This document shows, one piece after another, positions 26,179-35,360 of a stretch of DNA of 64,000 nucleotides. The notes beneath the pieces were generated by a model that did no database searches, was not told the DNA's origin, and worked only from the letters and a program-made list of their open reading frames with translations. The stretch is from Bacillota bacterium (GTDB lineage Bacteria > Bacillota > Clostridia > Christensenellales > Aristaeellaceae), in contig JAEZTL010000017.1 of the NCBI GenBank assembly GCA_023421395.1, forward strand, positions 62,001 through 126,000. The letters are read 5' to 3'. Position 1 is the first letter of the stretch. Each line of letters opens with the position of its first letter. A program made the translations under genes and the position numbers.

Positions 26179-27708
26179 ATGAAGAACATCCTTCTTTTGA
26201 TGACCGACCAGCAGCGGGCGGACCAGCGGGGCCTGGGCGGCTTCGACACGCCCAATCTGGACGCGCTGGCCCGGCGGGCGAACTTCGACTGCCGCACGGT
26301 GGACCCGATCTGCACGCCGGCGCGCTCGGCGCTTTTGACCGGGCGGTATCCGCGCCAGGTGGGTATGATCACCATGTCCGGCGATCTCGACCACCAAATC
26401 CCCACGATGCCCCAGGCGCTGCAAAAGGCGGGCTACACCACCTATGGCGTCGGCAAATTCCATTTTCTGCAAACGTGGCCCTGGGGAACCGGGCGCGGCG
26501 AGGGCTGGGACTTCATTAAAAATCAAGCGGAGATGAAGAAGTTCGGGTTTGATTTCGTTTGGGAGACCGCAGGCAAGCAGCAGCAGCTTCAGAACTACGA
26601 CCACTACTGCGCGCACCTCGATGAAAAGGGCCTGCTGGAGGAATACCGCGATTTCATTCTTGAAAGCGGCGGCGCAAACGGCGACACGGCGGACCACAAT
26701 TATGACAAAACCCTCCCCTTCCCCTTCCACGAAGCGGATTATGTGGACGCCGTGACCGGCCGAATCGCCTGCGAGCGGCTGGAGGCCCATCCGTCCGACA
26801 GGCCTTTTTACATGTTCGTTTCCTTCTGCGGGCCCCACAAGCCCTATGATCCGCCCGCGCGGTACATGGACATGTTCCCAATTGAGCGGAGGGACGATTT
26901 TATTCTGGAACCGGGGCAGCAGTTGAGCGAAAATCAGAAAGAGGCCCTTTACCGGCAGCGGCGCGCCGCAAAGGCGATGCTGAAGCTGATCGACGATCAG
27001 ACGGGCCGCATCCTCTCGGTGCTTGAGCGGCGCGGGATGCTTCAGGATACGCTGATCGCCTTCACATCCGATCACGGCGACATGCTGGGCGACCATTTCC
27101 TGATCCAGAAGGGCGTGCCATGGAAGCAGGCCACCCGCGTGCCGCTGTACATTTCACTCCCGGGCGCTCGGGACGCGGGTGAGACCGGCGCGCTGGCCGA
27201 GCTGACGGACCTCACCGCCACGATTCTGGACTTCGCGGGCCTCGATCCCGAGTCCGCGCTGTCCCGCCCCTGGCCGGCCTACAACGCGCGGATTCCGTGC
27301 CGGTCGCTGCTCCCCGTCCTCCGGGGCGCGGAGGAGTCCGTCCGCGACTTCGCGTTTTGCGAATGCGACTTTACCGAAGAGCGCGTCGGCGTCCGCTGCG
27401 CCTACACCCGGGCGGAATACCAGCAAATACGCGGCGCGGGCCGCGACACCGCCTGGCAGATGATCGAAAGCCCGACCCACAAGTACGTCAAATACCTGGG
27501 GTATGACGCGCCCGGCGCGTACCACGAGGAGCTCTATAACCTCATGACCGACCCCGATGAGCGGCGAAACGCAGCCCGCGATCCGGCGGAGCGCGAGGCG
27601 CTGCAAGAGGCCCGGGACCGGCTCATGTACGTGATGGACGCCTACCCGCCGGCACAGAAGACCTGGACAGACAGTCGCCTCAACGAGACCAGGCACAATG
27701 GAGGATGA
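26179..27708 (+). CDS. Type I sulfatase, cytoplasmic
   Basis: This 509-residue protein starts MKNILLLMTDQQRADQ, with the TDQQR metal-binding variant common in carbohydrate sulfatases. It carries the signature CTPARSALLTGRYP with Cys45 as the formylglycine precursor, and TSDHGDMLGDH near residue 300. It has no signal peptide. It heads an operon with an RbsABC-like importer and a second sulfatase, so it probably desulfates an imported sugar. The start at 26179 follows GGAAAGGG; the frame is open further upstream but without a ribosome site. Confidence 0.92.
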   Translation: MKNILLLMTDQQRADQRGLGGFDTPNLDALARRANFDCRTVDPICTPARSALLTGRYPRQVGMITMSGDLDHQIPTMPQALQKAGYTTYGVGKFHFLQTWPWGTGRGEGWDFIKNQAEMKKFGFDFVWETAGKQQQLQNYDHYCAHLDEKGLLEEYRDFILESGGANGDTADHNYDKTLPFPFHEADYVDAVTGRIACERLEAHPSDRPFYMFVSFCGPHKPYDPPARYMDMFPIERRDDFILEPGQQLSENQKEALYRQRRAAKAMLKLIDDQTGRILSVLERRGMLQDTLIAFTSDHGDMLGDHFLIQKGVPWKQATRVPLYISLPGARDAGETGALAELTDLTATILDFAGLDPESALSRPWPAYNARIPCRSLLPVLRGAEESVRDFAFCECDFTEERVGVRCAYTRAEYQQIRGAGRDTAWQMIESPTHKYVKYLGYDAPGAYHEELYNLMTDPDERRNAARDPAEREALQEARDRLMYVMDAYPPAQKTWTDSRLNETRHNGG

Positions 27709-27711
27709 GCT

Positions 27712-29223
27712 TTGGAAAGTATCCTGAAAATGCGGGGCATCTCCAAGCGTTTTCCGGGCGTAAAGGCCTTGGACCGCGTGGACTTCGAGCTGTTCCCGGG
27801 CGAGGTACACGCGCTGATCGGGGAAAACGGCGCGGGCAAGTCGACGCTGATGAAAGTGCTGACGGGCATCTACCGGCAGGACGAGGGCGAGATCACGCTC
27901 AAGGGCCGGCCCTTCGCGGCGAAGAACCCCAAGGACGCCCAGGAGCACGGCGTCAGCATGATCTTTCAGGAGTTCAACCTGCTGCCGCATCTGACGGTGG
28001 CGGAAAACATCTTCGTGGCCCGGGAGCCCCGGAAGATGCATAACCTCCTGATTGACGACCGGACGATGATCCGGAAAACCCAGGCGCTGATGGATTCGCT
28101 CGGCCTCAACATTTCGCCGACGCGCGTGGTGTCCCAGCTGAGCGTCGCCGAGATGCAGATGGTCGAAATCGCGAAGGCGCTGGAATCACGCTCAGATGTC
28201 CTGGTGCTGGACGAGCCGACTTCCGCGCTGGCCGAGCACGAGGTCAAGAAGCTCTTCGACATCCTGCGCAGGCTCCGCGAGCAGCAGGTGGCCATCATCT
28301 ACATTTCACACCGGCTGGAGGAGTTCAACAAGATCGTCGACCGGGTGACCGTCCTCCGGGACGGCCGGTATATCGCCACCCGGGATTGGAAGGACATCAC
28401 GCTCCCCGAAATGGTCGCGATGATGGTCGGCCGAAGCATCACCGAGCAGTACCCACGGCGCAGCGCCAGGATCGGCGAAGTTGTGCTGGAGGCCAGAAAT
28501 TTTGTGAACCGCAAGCTCAAGGGCGCGTCGCTTTCGGTCCGGAGCGGCGAAGTCGTGGGCGTGGCGGGCATGATGGGCGCGGGCCGCACCGAGTTCGTGC
28601 GCGCGATCTTCGGCGCGGACCCGATCCGGTCGGGCGAACTCCTCATGAACGGCAGAAGGATCGAGATCCGCTCCCCCGCCGACGCGATCGCGAACAACAT
28701 CGCCTATCTGCCGGAGGATCGCAAAAAGGACGGGCTTCTGCTGGATCAGTCGGTGGAGATGAACATCCTGCTGGCGAGCCTGAATCTCTGCGCCCGGCGC
28801 GGCGTGATCGACGACAGGATGTGCGCCCAAATCGTGAAGGACAAGATCCGGGACCTGACGGTCAAGACCCCTTCCGCCCGGCAGCTGGCGAAATTCCTGT
28901 CCGGCGGCAACCAGCAAAAGGTGCTGCTGGCCCGTTGGCTGTGCCTGGACTCCCGCGTCATCATCTTCGATGAGCCGACGCGCGGCATCGACGTGGGCGC
29001 GAAGTATGAGGTCTACTCGTTGATCAACCGCATGGCCGAAGCCGGGGCGGCCGTCATCATGGTGTCCTCCGAGATGCCGGAGGTGCTGGGCATGAGCGAC
29101 CGCATCGTGGTCATGTACGAGGGGAGCCTCGTGGGCGAACTGTCCGGGGCCGAGGCATCCCAGGAGCGAATCCTCAACATGGCCAGCAACATTACAGAAA
29201 GCGCGTTGGAGGGAAGCCTATGA
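27712..29223 (+). CDS. Sugar ABC importer ATPase, RbsA/MglA type (TTG start)
   Basis: This 503-residue protein has two fused ATPase domains. The first has GENGAGKST, LSVAEMQMVEIAKAL, LVLDEPTSAL and ISHRLEE. The second has GMMGAGRTE, LSGGNQQKVLLARWL and IIFDEPTRGID. This asymmetry is normal for RbsA-type ATPases. The start is TTG three bases after the sulfatase stop, with GGAGG 7 bases ahead. It overlaps the permease gene by 4 bases (ATGA). It energises CUT2 uptake of a monosaccharide-size ligand. Confidence 0.94.
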   Translation: MESILKMRGISKRFPGVKALDRVDFELFPGEVHALIGENGAGKSTLMKVLTGIYRQDEGEITLKGRPFAAKNPKDAQEHGVSMIFQEFNLLPHLTVAENIFVAREPRKMHNLLIDDRTMIRKTQALMDSLGLNISPTRVVSQLSVAEMQMVEIAKALESRSDVLVLDEPTSALAEHEVKKLFDILRRLREQQVAIIYISHRLEEFNKIVDRVTVLRDGRYIATRDWKDITLPEMVAMMVGRSITEQYPRRSARIGEVVLEARNFVNRKLKGASLSVRSGEVVGVAGMMGAGRTEFVRAIFGADPIRSGELLMNGRRIEIRSPADAIANNIAYLPEDRKKDGLLLDQSVEMNILLASLNLCARRGVIDDRMCAQIVKDKIRDLTVKTPSARQLAKFLSGGNQQKVLLARWLCLDSRVIIFDEPTRGIDVGAKYEVYSLINRMAEAGAAVIMVSSEMPEVLGMSDRIVVMYEGSLVGELSGAEASQERILNMASNITESALEGSL

Positions 29224-30185
29224 ATCTGAGCGCATCCGCAAAAAAACACAATACGGAAATCTGGCAGAAGCTGACCGCGCCGCTGGCGCTCGTCATCATG
29301 TGCGTCAGCTTCTCGCTGGCCAGCCCCTTCTTTCTGCGCATCGACAACATCATGACCATCGCGCTGCAGACCGCCATCACCGCCATCACCGCTTACGGCA
29401 TGACCTTCGTGATCGTGTCGGGCTGCGTGGACCTTTCCGTGGGCTCCGTCATCGCCTTCACCGGCGTCGGGGCGGCGCTGATGCTGCAGGCAGGCATCCC
29501 GATCTGGCTATCGCTGACGCTTACCCTCGTCCTGGGCGCGCTGGTGGGCTCCTTCAACGGATTTATGGTGGCCCGGATGAAGCTGCCGCCGTTTATCGCC
29601 ACGCTGGGCGCGCAGATGGCGCTTCGGGGCCTTGCGCTGATTCTGACGGGCGCCAAACCCGTCTATATTCAGAACGTGCCGTCCTTCAAACTCCTGGCGC
29701 AGTACCGGCTTTTCAACGTGGTGCCGCTGCCGGTGGTCTACACGCTGGTACTGGGGCTCCTGGCCGCGTTTCTGCTGCGCAAGACGGTCATCGGCCGCAA
29801 CGTGTTCGCGGTGGGTTCCAACGAGGAGGCCGCGCGGCTGTCGGGCATCCGCGTGCTCAAAATCCGCGTGTTCGCCTACGCCTTCAGCGGACTGATGGCG
29901 GCGGCGGCCGGCATCATCATGAGCTCCCGCGTCACATCCGGCCAACCCTCCATCGCCGTCGGCTACGAGGCCAACGCCATCGCGTCGGCGGTCATCGGCG
30001 GCGCATCGATGCGCGGCGGCCACGGTTCGATCTCCGGCTCAATCCTTGGCGCGTTCATTCTGGGCGTGCTGATGAACGGGCTCAATCTCCTCAACGTCAA
30101 TCAGAACTGGCAGACATTCGCGATCGGCCTGGTGGTGATCCTGGCGGTCTGGGTTGACAAGCTGCGCACCTCGGACCGCGCCTGA
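29220..30185 (+). CDS. Sugar ABC importer permease, RbsC type
   Basis: This 321-residue membrane protein has the CUT2 permease hallmarks AYGMTFVIVSGCVDLSVGSVIAF, LPPFIATLGAQMALRGLALILTG and VFAVGSNEEAARLSGIRV. It overlaps the ATPase stop (ATGA) and is followed by the binding protein, giving the order ATPase, permease, binding protein. It forms the transmembrane channel as a homodimer. Confidence 0.94.
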   Translation: MNLSASAKKHNTEIWQKLTAPLALVIMCVSFSLASPFFLRIDNIMTIALQTAITAITAYGMTFVIVSGCVDLSVGSVIAFTGVGAALMLQAGIPIWLSLTLTLVLGALVGSFNGFMVARMKLPPFIATLGAQMALRGLALILTGAKPVYIQNVPSFKLLAQYRLFNVVPLPVVYTLVLGLLAAFLLRKTVIGRNVFAVGSNEEAARLSGIRVLKIRVFAYAFSGLMAAAAGIIMSSRVTSGQPSIAVGYEANAIASAVIGGASMRGGHGSISGSILGAFILGVLMNGLNLLNVNQNWQTFAIGLVVILAVWVDKLRTSDRA

Positions 30186-30244
30186 TCCGGAAGGATTCGA
30201 GGCCGGATTCGGCCTTGGACACCAATACAAGGAGGAATCATTCC

Positions 30245-31198
30245 ATGAAAAAACCGCTCGTGCTGCTGGCCCTCGTCGCGCTCCTTCTGAACGCCGCCGC
30301 GCCCGCCTTCGCCTCCGGGGACGGCCTGTATGTCGCCATGTTCCCCAAGGCCTACATCGGGGACTTCTGGAAGAGCGTCGAGGCCGGCGCGCGCAAGGCC
30401 GCGTCGGATTTCGGCGTGACCATCACCTTCGAAGGGCCCCAGTCGGAGACCGACCTTGAAGGCCAGAACATGCTGGTGGAAAACGCCATCACCAAGGGTG
30501 CGGATGTGATCGCGATCGCGCCGCTGGACAGCGTGGGCAATGTGCCGATCATCGAGACCGCCCGGGACAAGGGCATCAAGGTCATTACGTTCAATTCAAA
30601 GCTGGAGAGCGACATCCCGCTGACCCACGTGGCCACAGACAACTGGGCCGCCGGCGAGATGGCCGGCAAAGCCCTGGGCGAAGCGCTGGGCGGCAAGGGC
30701 AAGTTCGCGGTCATCGGCGCGGTGGAGTCCGTCAAGAACAACCGCGACCGGTCCGACGGCGCCGCAGCCTACATCAAGGAGCACTTCCCCGAGATGGAGC
30801 TGATTACCATCCAGTATACCGACGGCGACATGACCAAGGCGCTGTCGGCCGGCTCCGACATCATCACCGCCAATCCGGACATCGCGGGCTTCTTCACCAA
30901 CAATGAAACCACCACCATCGCGCTGGCCACGGTGCTGCAGGAAAAGGGCCTCGCCGGAACGATCACCCACGTCGGCTTTGACGCCACCAATCAGACCGTC
31001 GGTTACCTGACGGATGGCACCACCGCCGCCATCGTCACCCAGGTCCCCTTCAACATGGGCTACATGGCGGTCGAAAAGGCGATCGCCGGCTACAAGGGCG
31101 AGGCGCTCGAACCCGTGTACGACACCGGCGTCGCGCTGGTCACCGCCGAAAACGTCAACTCCGACGAGATTCAGGCCATCGTCAACCCCAAGACCTGA
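30245..31198 (+). CDS. Sugar-binding protein, RbsB-like
   Basis: This 317-residue exported protein has a signal peptide (MKKPLVLLALVALLLNAAAP, cleavage near AFA-S) and a periplasmic-binding fold with GADVIAIAPLDSVGNVPIIETARDKGI, typical of pentose/hexose-binding RbsB-like proteins. The start at 30245 has AAGGAGGAA upstream. It belongs with the CUT2 ATPase and permease before it. The flanking sulfatases suggest that the ligand is a sulfated sugar or its product, which is inference. Confidence 0.92.
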   Translation: MKKPLVLLALVALLLNAAAPAFASGDGLYVAMFPKAYIGDFWKSVEAGARKAASDFGVTITFEGPQSETDLEGQNMLVENAITKGADVIAIAPLDSVGNVPIIETARDKGIKVITFNSKLESDIPLTHVATDNWAAGEMAGKALGEALGGKGKFAVIGAVESVKNNRDRSDGAAAYIKEHFPEMELITIQYTDGDMTKALSAGSDIITANPDIAGFFTNNETTTIALATVLQEKGLAGTITHVGFDATNQTVGYLTDGTTAAIVTQVPFNMGYMAVEKAIAGYKGEALEPVYDTGVALVTAENVNSDEIQAIVNPKT

Positions 31199-31226
31199 TC
31201 CCCACGGCGTCAAAGAATTCCCGCTC

Positions 31227-31250
31227 GCCGCCGGTTGAAAGACCGGCGGC
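31227..31250 (+). other. Stem-loop behind the RbsB-like gene
   Basis: A perfect 9-bp GC-rich stem (31227-31235 with 31242-31250, 6-base loop) lies 28 bases after the stop codon and 24 bases before the next sulfatase start. No T tract follows, so read-through into the sulfatase is expected. Confidence 0.65.
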
Positions 31251-31274
31251 TGCGCCTTGAAAGGAATGGATGAA

Positions 31275-32645
31275 ATGACCGATAAACCCAACGTAATCTA
31301 CATTTTGGCGGATGACATGGGGTACGGCGACTTTTCCGCCTTCAACCCGGACGGACCGGACACCCCCGCCCTGAACCGCCTGATCCGCGAGGGCGTGACG
31401 CTTTCAAACTGCTACGCCTCCTCGCCGGTGTGCGCACCGGCGCGCGCGTCCATTCTCACCGGGCGCTACCCGCAGCGGTGCGGTGTGATCGACACGCTGG
31501 AGGCGCGGGGGCTGGACCGGTTGAAGCCGTCGGAGACCACGCTGGCCGACGTCCTGAAGCAAAACGGCTACCATACCGCGCTGATCGGCAAGTGGCACCT
31601 GGGCGCGATCGACCCGGAATACCACCCCAACCGGCGCGGCTTTGACGAATTTTTCGGCTTCCGCGGCGGCTGGAACGACTACCACGACTACCGCGTGGAG
31701 CGGAACGGACGGCAGGAATCCCCGTCCGGCGAGTATCTGACAGACCTCTTTTCGGACGAGGCCGTCCGGTACGTCCGCAAGCATGCGGGCCATCCCTTCT
31801 TTTTGCATCTGGCGTACAACGCGCCCCATTTCCCGTTGCAGGCGCCCGAAGATGCCATCCGGAAGTATGAAGCATCCGGCAAATTCAACCGCGCCGTGTC
31901 CACGCTCTACGCGATGATCGAGATCATGGACAGGGGCATCGGCCGGGTGCTGGACGCGCTGGACGAAGCAGGCGTCGCCGACGACACCATTTTGGTGTTC
32001 GCCAGCGACAATGGGCCGGATATGGGCGGGGAGGGCGAAATGAGCCTCCGGCGCTTCAATTGCAACCTGCGCGCCGAGAAGATGTTTGCCTTTGAGGGCG
32101 GCATTCGAGTACCCGCCGTGGTCCGCCGCCCCGGAAAATTCGCCGCGAACACGCGCTCGGCCGCGATGGTGCACGGCACCGATTGGTTCCCGACGATTCT
32201 GGGACTGTGCGGGATCAAGCCCGACCCGCTGCTTCGCATCGACGGCATGGACGTGGCGGACGCCCTCGCGGGCGGCGAAGCCCCCGCCCGCGAACTCTAC
32301 TGGCAGTGGTGCCGGTATGCGCCGGATGTGCGCGTCAACGCGGCGGCGCGCAGCGGGACCATGAAGCTGGTCCACGCGCCGGTATGGGAATACCTGGATC
32401 TTCCGGCCTGGGAGGTCGAAATGGACGTGGAAATCAAGTACCATCCGGAGCGCTACGCGAAGGTTGTCGACCTGCCCGCGCCCGACCGACCGGAATTGGG
32501 CGCGGCCGGCATTCAGCTCTTCGATCTTGAACGGGATACGGGCGAGTCGTGCGATCTGTCGGCGGCGCGCCCGGCCGATGCGGAGGCGCTGGAGGCGAAG
32601 CTGATCCGCTGGTTTGACGAGGTCGAGCGCGAGCGGCTCGCCTGA
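31275..32645 (+). CDS. Type I sulfatase, cytoplasmic
   Basis: This 456-residue protein starts MTDKPNVIYILADDMGYGDF. It carries CAPARASILTGRYPQR with Cys53 as the formylglycine precursor, then GKWHLGA and ASDNGPDMGG metal motifs. It resembles the sulfatase at 6471 more than the one at 26179 and has no signal peptide. The start at 31275 follows AAGGA; a TTG six codons earlier is less likely. It closes the importer operon, so two different sulfatases flank one CUT2 importer. Confidence 0.92.
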   Translation: MTDKPNVIYILADDMGYGDFSAFNPDGPDTPALNRLIREGVTLSNCYASSPVCAPARASILTGRYPQRCGVIDTLEARGLDRLKPSETTLADVLKQNGYHTALIGKWHLGAIDPEYHPNRRGFDEFFGFRGGWNDYHDYRVERNGRQESPSGEYLTDLFSDEAVRYVRKHAGHPFFLHLAYNAPHFPLQAPEDAIRKYEASGKFNRAVSTLYAMIEIMDRGIGRVLDALDEAGVADDTILVFASDNGPDMGGEGEMSLRRFNCNLRAEKMFAFEGGIRVPAVVRRPGKFAANTRSAAMVHGTDWFPTILGLCGIKPDPLLRIDGMDVADALAGGEAPARELYWQWCRYAPDVRVNAAARSGTMKLVHAPVWEYLDLPAWEVEMDVEIKYHPERYAKVVDLPAPDRPELGAAGIQLFDLERDTGESCDLSAARPADAEALEAKLIRWFDEVERERLA

Positions 32646-32651
32646 CGCGCC

Positions 32652-32680
32652 TTTTGTGACCGGGGTGTTTGTGGTACAAT
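32652..32680 (+). promoter_or_regulatory. Candidate promoter of the YesN/YesM/pseudo-ATPase operon
   Basis: TACAAT at 32675-32680 is preceded by TTTTGT (32652-32657, 17-base spacer) or TTGTGA (32654-32659, 15-base spacer). It lies directly after the sulfatase stop and 22 bases before the regulator start. Confidence 0.5.
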
Positions 32681-32701
32681 GAGTGAAAAGGGGGCCGCGC
32701 C

Positions 32702-34300
32702 ATGTTCAGGATCGCCATTGCCGACGACGAACCGTTCATCGTCAAGCTCATCCGGCAACTCATCGATTGCGAAGGGCTGGACGTTGAAATCGTGGGCGAC
32801 GCCTCGGACGGCGCGGCCGCGCTGAGCCTGGTGCGCGAAAAGAAGCCCGACATCCTGATCACCGACATCCGGATGCCCCTGATGGATGGCATCGAGTTGA
32901 TCGAGGAGATTCATAAGGCCGCGCTGCCGGTGCGGGTGATCGCCATCAGCGGCCACCGCCGGTTCGACTACGCCTACAATGCGCTCAAGTACGGCGTGGA
33001 GGATTTCATCGTCAAGCCCATCAGCAAAAAGGAACTCAACGACTCGATCGGCAAATTGATCCGGCGGCTGGGCGGCGCGGACGTGATTCCTCGGGGGCTC
33101 AAAAGCCTGGAGCGGCAGGTGCAGCGCGGCACGGTGCGGTTGCGTGAAAAGCTGATCGCCGACTGCCTGTCGGGCGGATTTGACGCGCGGACGCTGGAGT
33201 CGGTCAACGAAGCCTACATGTGCCGGTTCGAGTCCGGCAACTTTACCGGCGTGTCCGTCAAGCTGGACTTCCCGCAGACGCTGAATGAGGATTCTCCCGT
33301 GGCCTCGAAGAGCCGAGACGCGATTGCCGAGTGCATGCGGGACTTCGCGTCCGAGTATGTGTTCGCCTTCTCGGCGCGCGACAGCGCGTTTCACGGCGTG
33401 GTCAACACGCGCCCGGAGCAGACGCGGCAGCTCGTCCGGAGGGTCAAGCGGCTGTTTGAAAAGCTGGCGATGACGCTGGACTTCTACGCCAGCATCCCCA
33501 TCACCATCGGCATCGGCATCATCGCCTCCGACCCGGCGGAAATCGCCGAAAGCGTGCGCGCCGCGGCAATCTCGGTGCGCATCAAGTGCATTCTGGGCGC
33601 GCACCGCATCTACTACAGCGAGGAGTACGACCACGAAAATCTCGGCGTACGGCTGTCCGGCGCCCAGATCGAGGCGCTCCGCGCGCTATTGGACGAGAGC
33701 CGGCCCGAGCGCGCGGCGCAGTGGCTGGAGGGAGTGTACAGAAAGCCCGAGGGTTACTACCAGGCCCATCCCATCGAGGCGCTGGCGCTGACCGACTCGG
33801 TGCTTTCAACCCTTTCCGGGCTGTGCCGGATGCAGGCCGTTTCCGTCACCGACGGGGACCTCAGCTTCGGCCGGGCCGAGATCGAGCGCTCCGCAAGCCT
33901 GACGGAGATCGTATCGCGCGTCGACGCGCTGCTCCGACTGATCATGGAGCAGGATCGGCGCGCGCGCATCCAGCGCGGCAGCTTTCCGGTGGAGCGCGCC
34001 AAGGCTTTTGTTGCCGAGCACCTATGCGAAGCCTTCCGGTTGGAGGATATCGCCGAAAGCATCTTCCTGAGCCCGGCCTATCTGAGCAGCCTTTTCAAGA
34101 AGGAGACCGGCGAGAACCTCAGCGACTATATCCAGCGGCTCCGGCTTGAAAAGGCCAAGGCGCTGCTGAAGGGCACCCCCCTCACGATCCAGGAAATCTC
34201 GGCCGCCGTCGGCTATTCCGACGCGAAGTACTTCTCCAAAATGTTCTGCCGGATGACCGGAGCCAAGCCCCAGGACTACCGCAAGATGTACGCCTGGTGA
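32702..34300 (+). CDS. YesN-type response regulator (receiver plus AraC domain)
   Basis: This 532-residue protein has a receiver domain (MFRIAIADDE, Asp55 in TDIRMP), a central region and a C-terminal AraC domain (VEDFIVKPISKKEL ends the receiver; the DNA-binding part runs from AKAFVAEHLCEAFRLEDIAES to AKPQDYRKMYAW). Its stop overlaps the kinase start (GTGA). It is expected to control the sulfatase/RbsABC-like operon just upstream. It is the first gene of a tightly packed three-gene signalling operon. Confidence 0.92.
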   Translation: MFRIAIADDEPFIVKLIRQLIDCEGLDVEIVGDASDGAAALSLVREKKPDILITDIRMPLMDGIELIEEIHKAALPVRVIAISGHRRFDYAYNALKYGVEDFIVKPISKKELNDSIGKLIRRLGGADVIPRGLKSLERQVQRGTVRLREKLIADCLSGGFDARTLESVNEAYMCRFESGNFTGVSVKLDFPQTLNEDSPVASKSRDAIAECMRDFASEYVFAFSARDSAFHGVVNTRPEQTRQLVRRVKRLFEKLAMTLDFYASIPITIGIGIIASDPAEIAESVRAAAISVRIKCILGAHRIYYSEEYDHENLGVRLSGAQIEALRALLDESRPERAAQWLEGVYRKPEGYYQAHPIEALALTDSVLSTLSGLCRMQAVSVTDGDLSFGRAEIERSASLTEIVSRVDALLRLIMEQDRRARIQRGSFPVERAKAFVAEHLCEAFRLEDIAESIFLSPAYLSSLFKKETGENLSDYIQRLRLEKAKALLKGTPLTIQEISAAVGYSDAKYFSKMFCRMTGAKPQDYRKMYAW

Positions 34301-35360
34301 CGGGCATGGGTAAGCGTCTTAAACGTCATGGACTGCTTCGGGCGCTGCTCGGCGGCGCCGTTCTGGCGGTGGCCGCGCCGGGCTTTTTCATCGCCGTTGT
34401 CTTTTGGGTGCCGCCGCGTACGCCGCTTGGCTACGCGCTGTTCACACTGGGCTGTGTCTTTTGGCTGGGCCTGATGTACATGATCTTTGCCGGCATCTTT
34501 CTGCCGCTTCAGGCGCTCAGCCGAATGAAAGACCTGAGCGAGGGCGACCGGGCGGGGTTTGAGCAGCGGCTCAGGCGCGCGCCGTGGAATGGCCTGATCC
34601 TCCACGATATCCTCAGCCTGACCTCGCTTCTATACGCCCGGGACGAGAAACAGCGCTCGCTGGAGGCGCTCAAAAAAGAGGCCGAGCTAAACTCGCTCCG
34701 GAGCCAGATCAACCCGCACTTTCTCTATAATACGCTGGATTCGATCCGCGGCCACCTGATGTCGCTGGGTTTTTCGGACGCCGCGGAGATCATCGAGTCG
34801 CTGTCCAACCTGTTCCGCTACAGCATTGATCCGCGCGCGGTCTACAACACGCTGGAGCAGGAACTGGACAACGTGGCCGACTATATGCGCATTATGCGCT
34901 TCCGGCTGGGGGATCGGCTGCGCTTTCAGACCGTCGTCGACGCACGGGACGAGTACATCCTGAACTGTGAGATGCCCAAGCTGACGCTGCAGCCCATCGT
35001 CGAAAACGCGATCGAGCACGGGCTGGCGCGCATGCCGGAAACGCGCGCATCGAACTGCGCGCTTACGTGGCCCGCGAGGGCCTGAACATCCTGGTTTCCG
35101 ACAACGGCGTGGGCATCGAACCCCGGCGGCTGGATGAGCTCAACGCGCGGCTTCGCGAGGGCTCGCCGGTGGAGAAGCGCCGCGGTTCGGGCCTCGCGCT
35201 GGTCAACGTCAACGAACGCATCCGCCTGCTGCACGGCGGGGATCCCTACGGGCTTCGCGTCTTCAGCGAGGTCGGCGTCGGTACGCAGGTGCACATCCTG
35301 CTGCCGGTCCGGCTGATGCCGGTGGAGCATGGCCCGCGGCGGCCGGGAGGGGACGCGTGA
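34297..35360 (+). pseudogene. YesM-type histidine kinase without sensor domain, frameshifted near 35038
   Basis: Two open frames make one kinase. The first (34297-35085) has two membrane segments joined by a loop of only about ten residues (WVPPRTPLG), then the His box RSQINPHFLYNTLDSIRGHL and the N box TLQPIVENAIEHGLA, before running into an out-of-frame tail. The second frame carries IELRAYVAREGLNILVSDNGVGIEP and GSGLALVNVNERIRL, the rest of the ATPase domain. Adding one base at about 35038 joins them. No standard slippery heptamer is present, so a one-base deletion or an assembly error is likely. The intact product would be about 354 residues with no extracytoplasmic sensor. Its GTG start and its end both overlap neighbours by GTGA. 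Confidence 0.82.

Noticed and set aside
35020..35060. Programmed ribosomal frameshift in the kinase gene
   Set aside because: No X-XXY-YYZ slippery heptamer is present at the junction, so mutation or assembly error is simpler.
35067..35360. A separate small gene encoding a lone ATPase-like domain
   Set aside because: It is the continuation of the kinase at 34297 in another frame; the residues on both sides of the shift join into one normal kinase.
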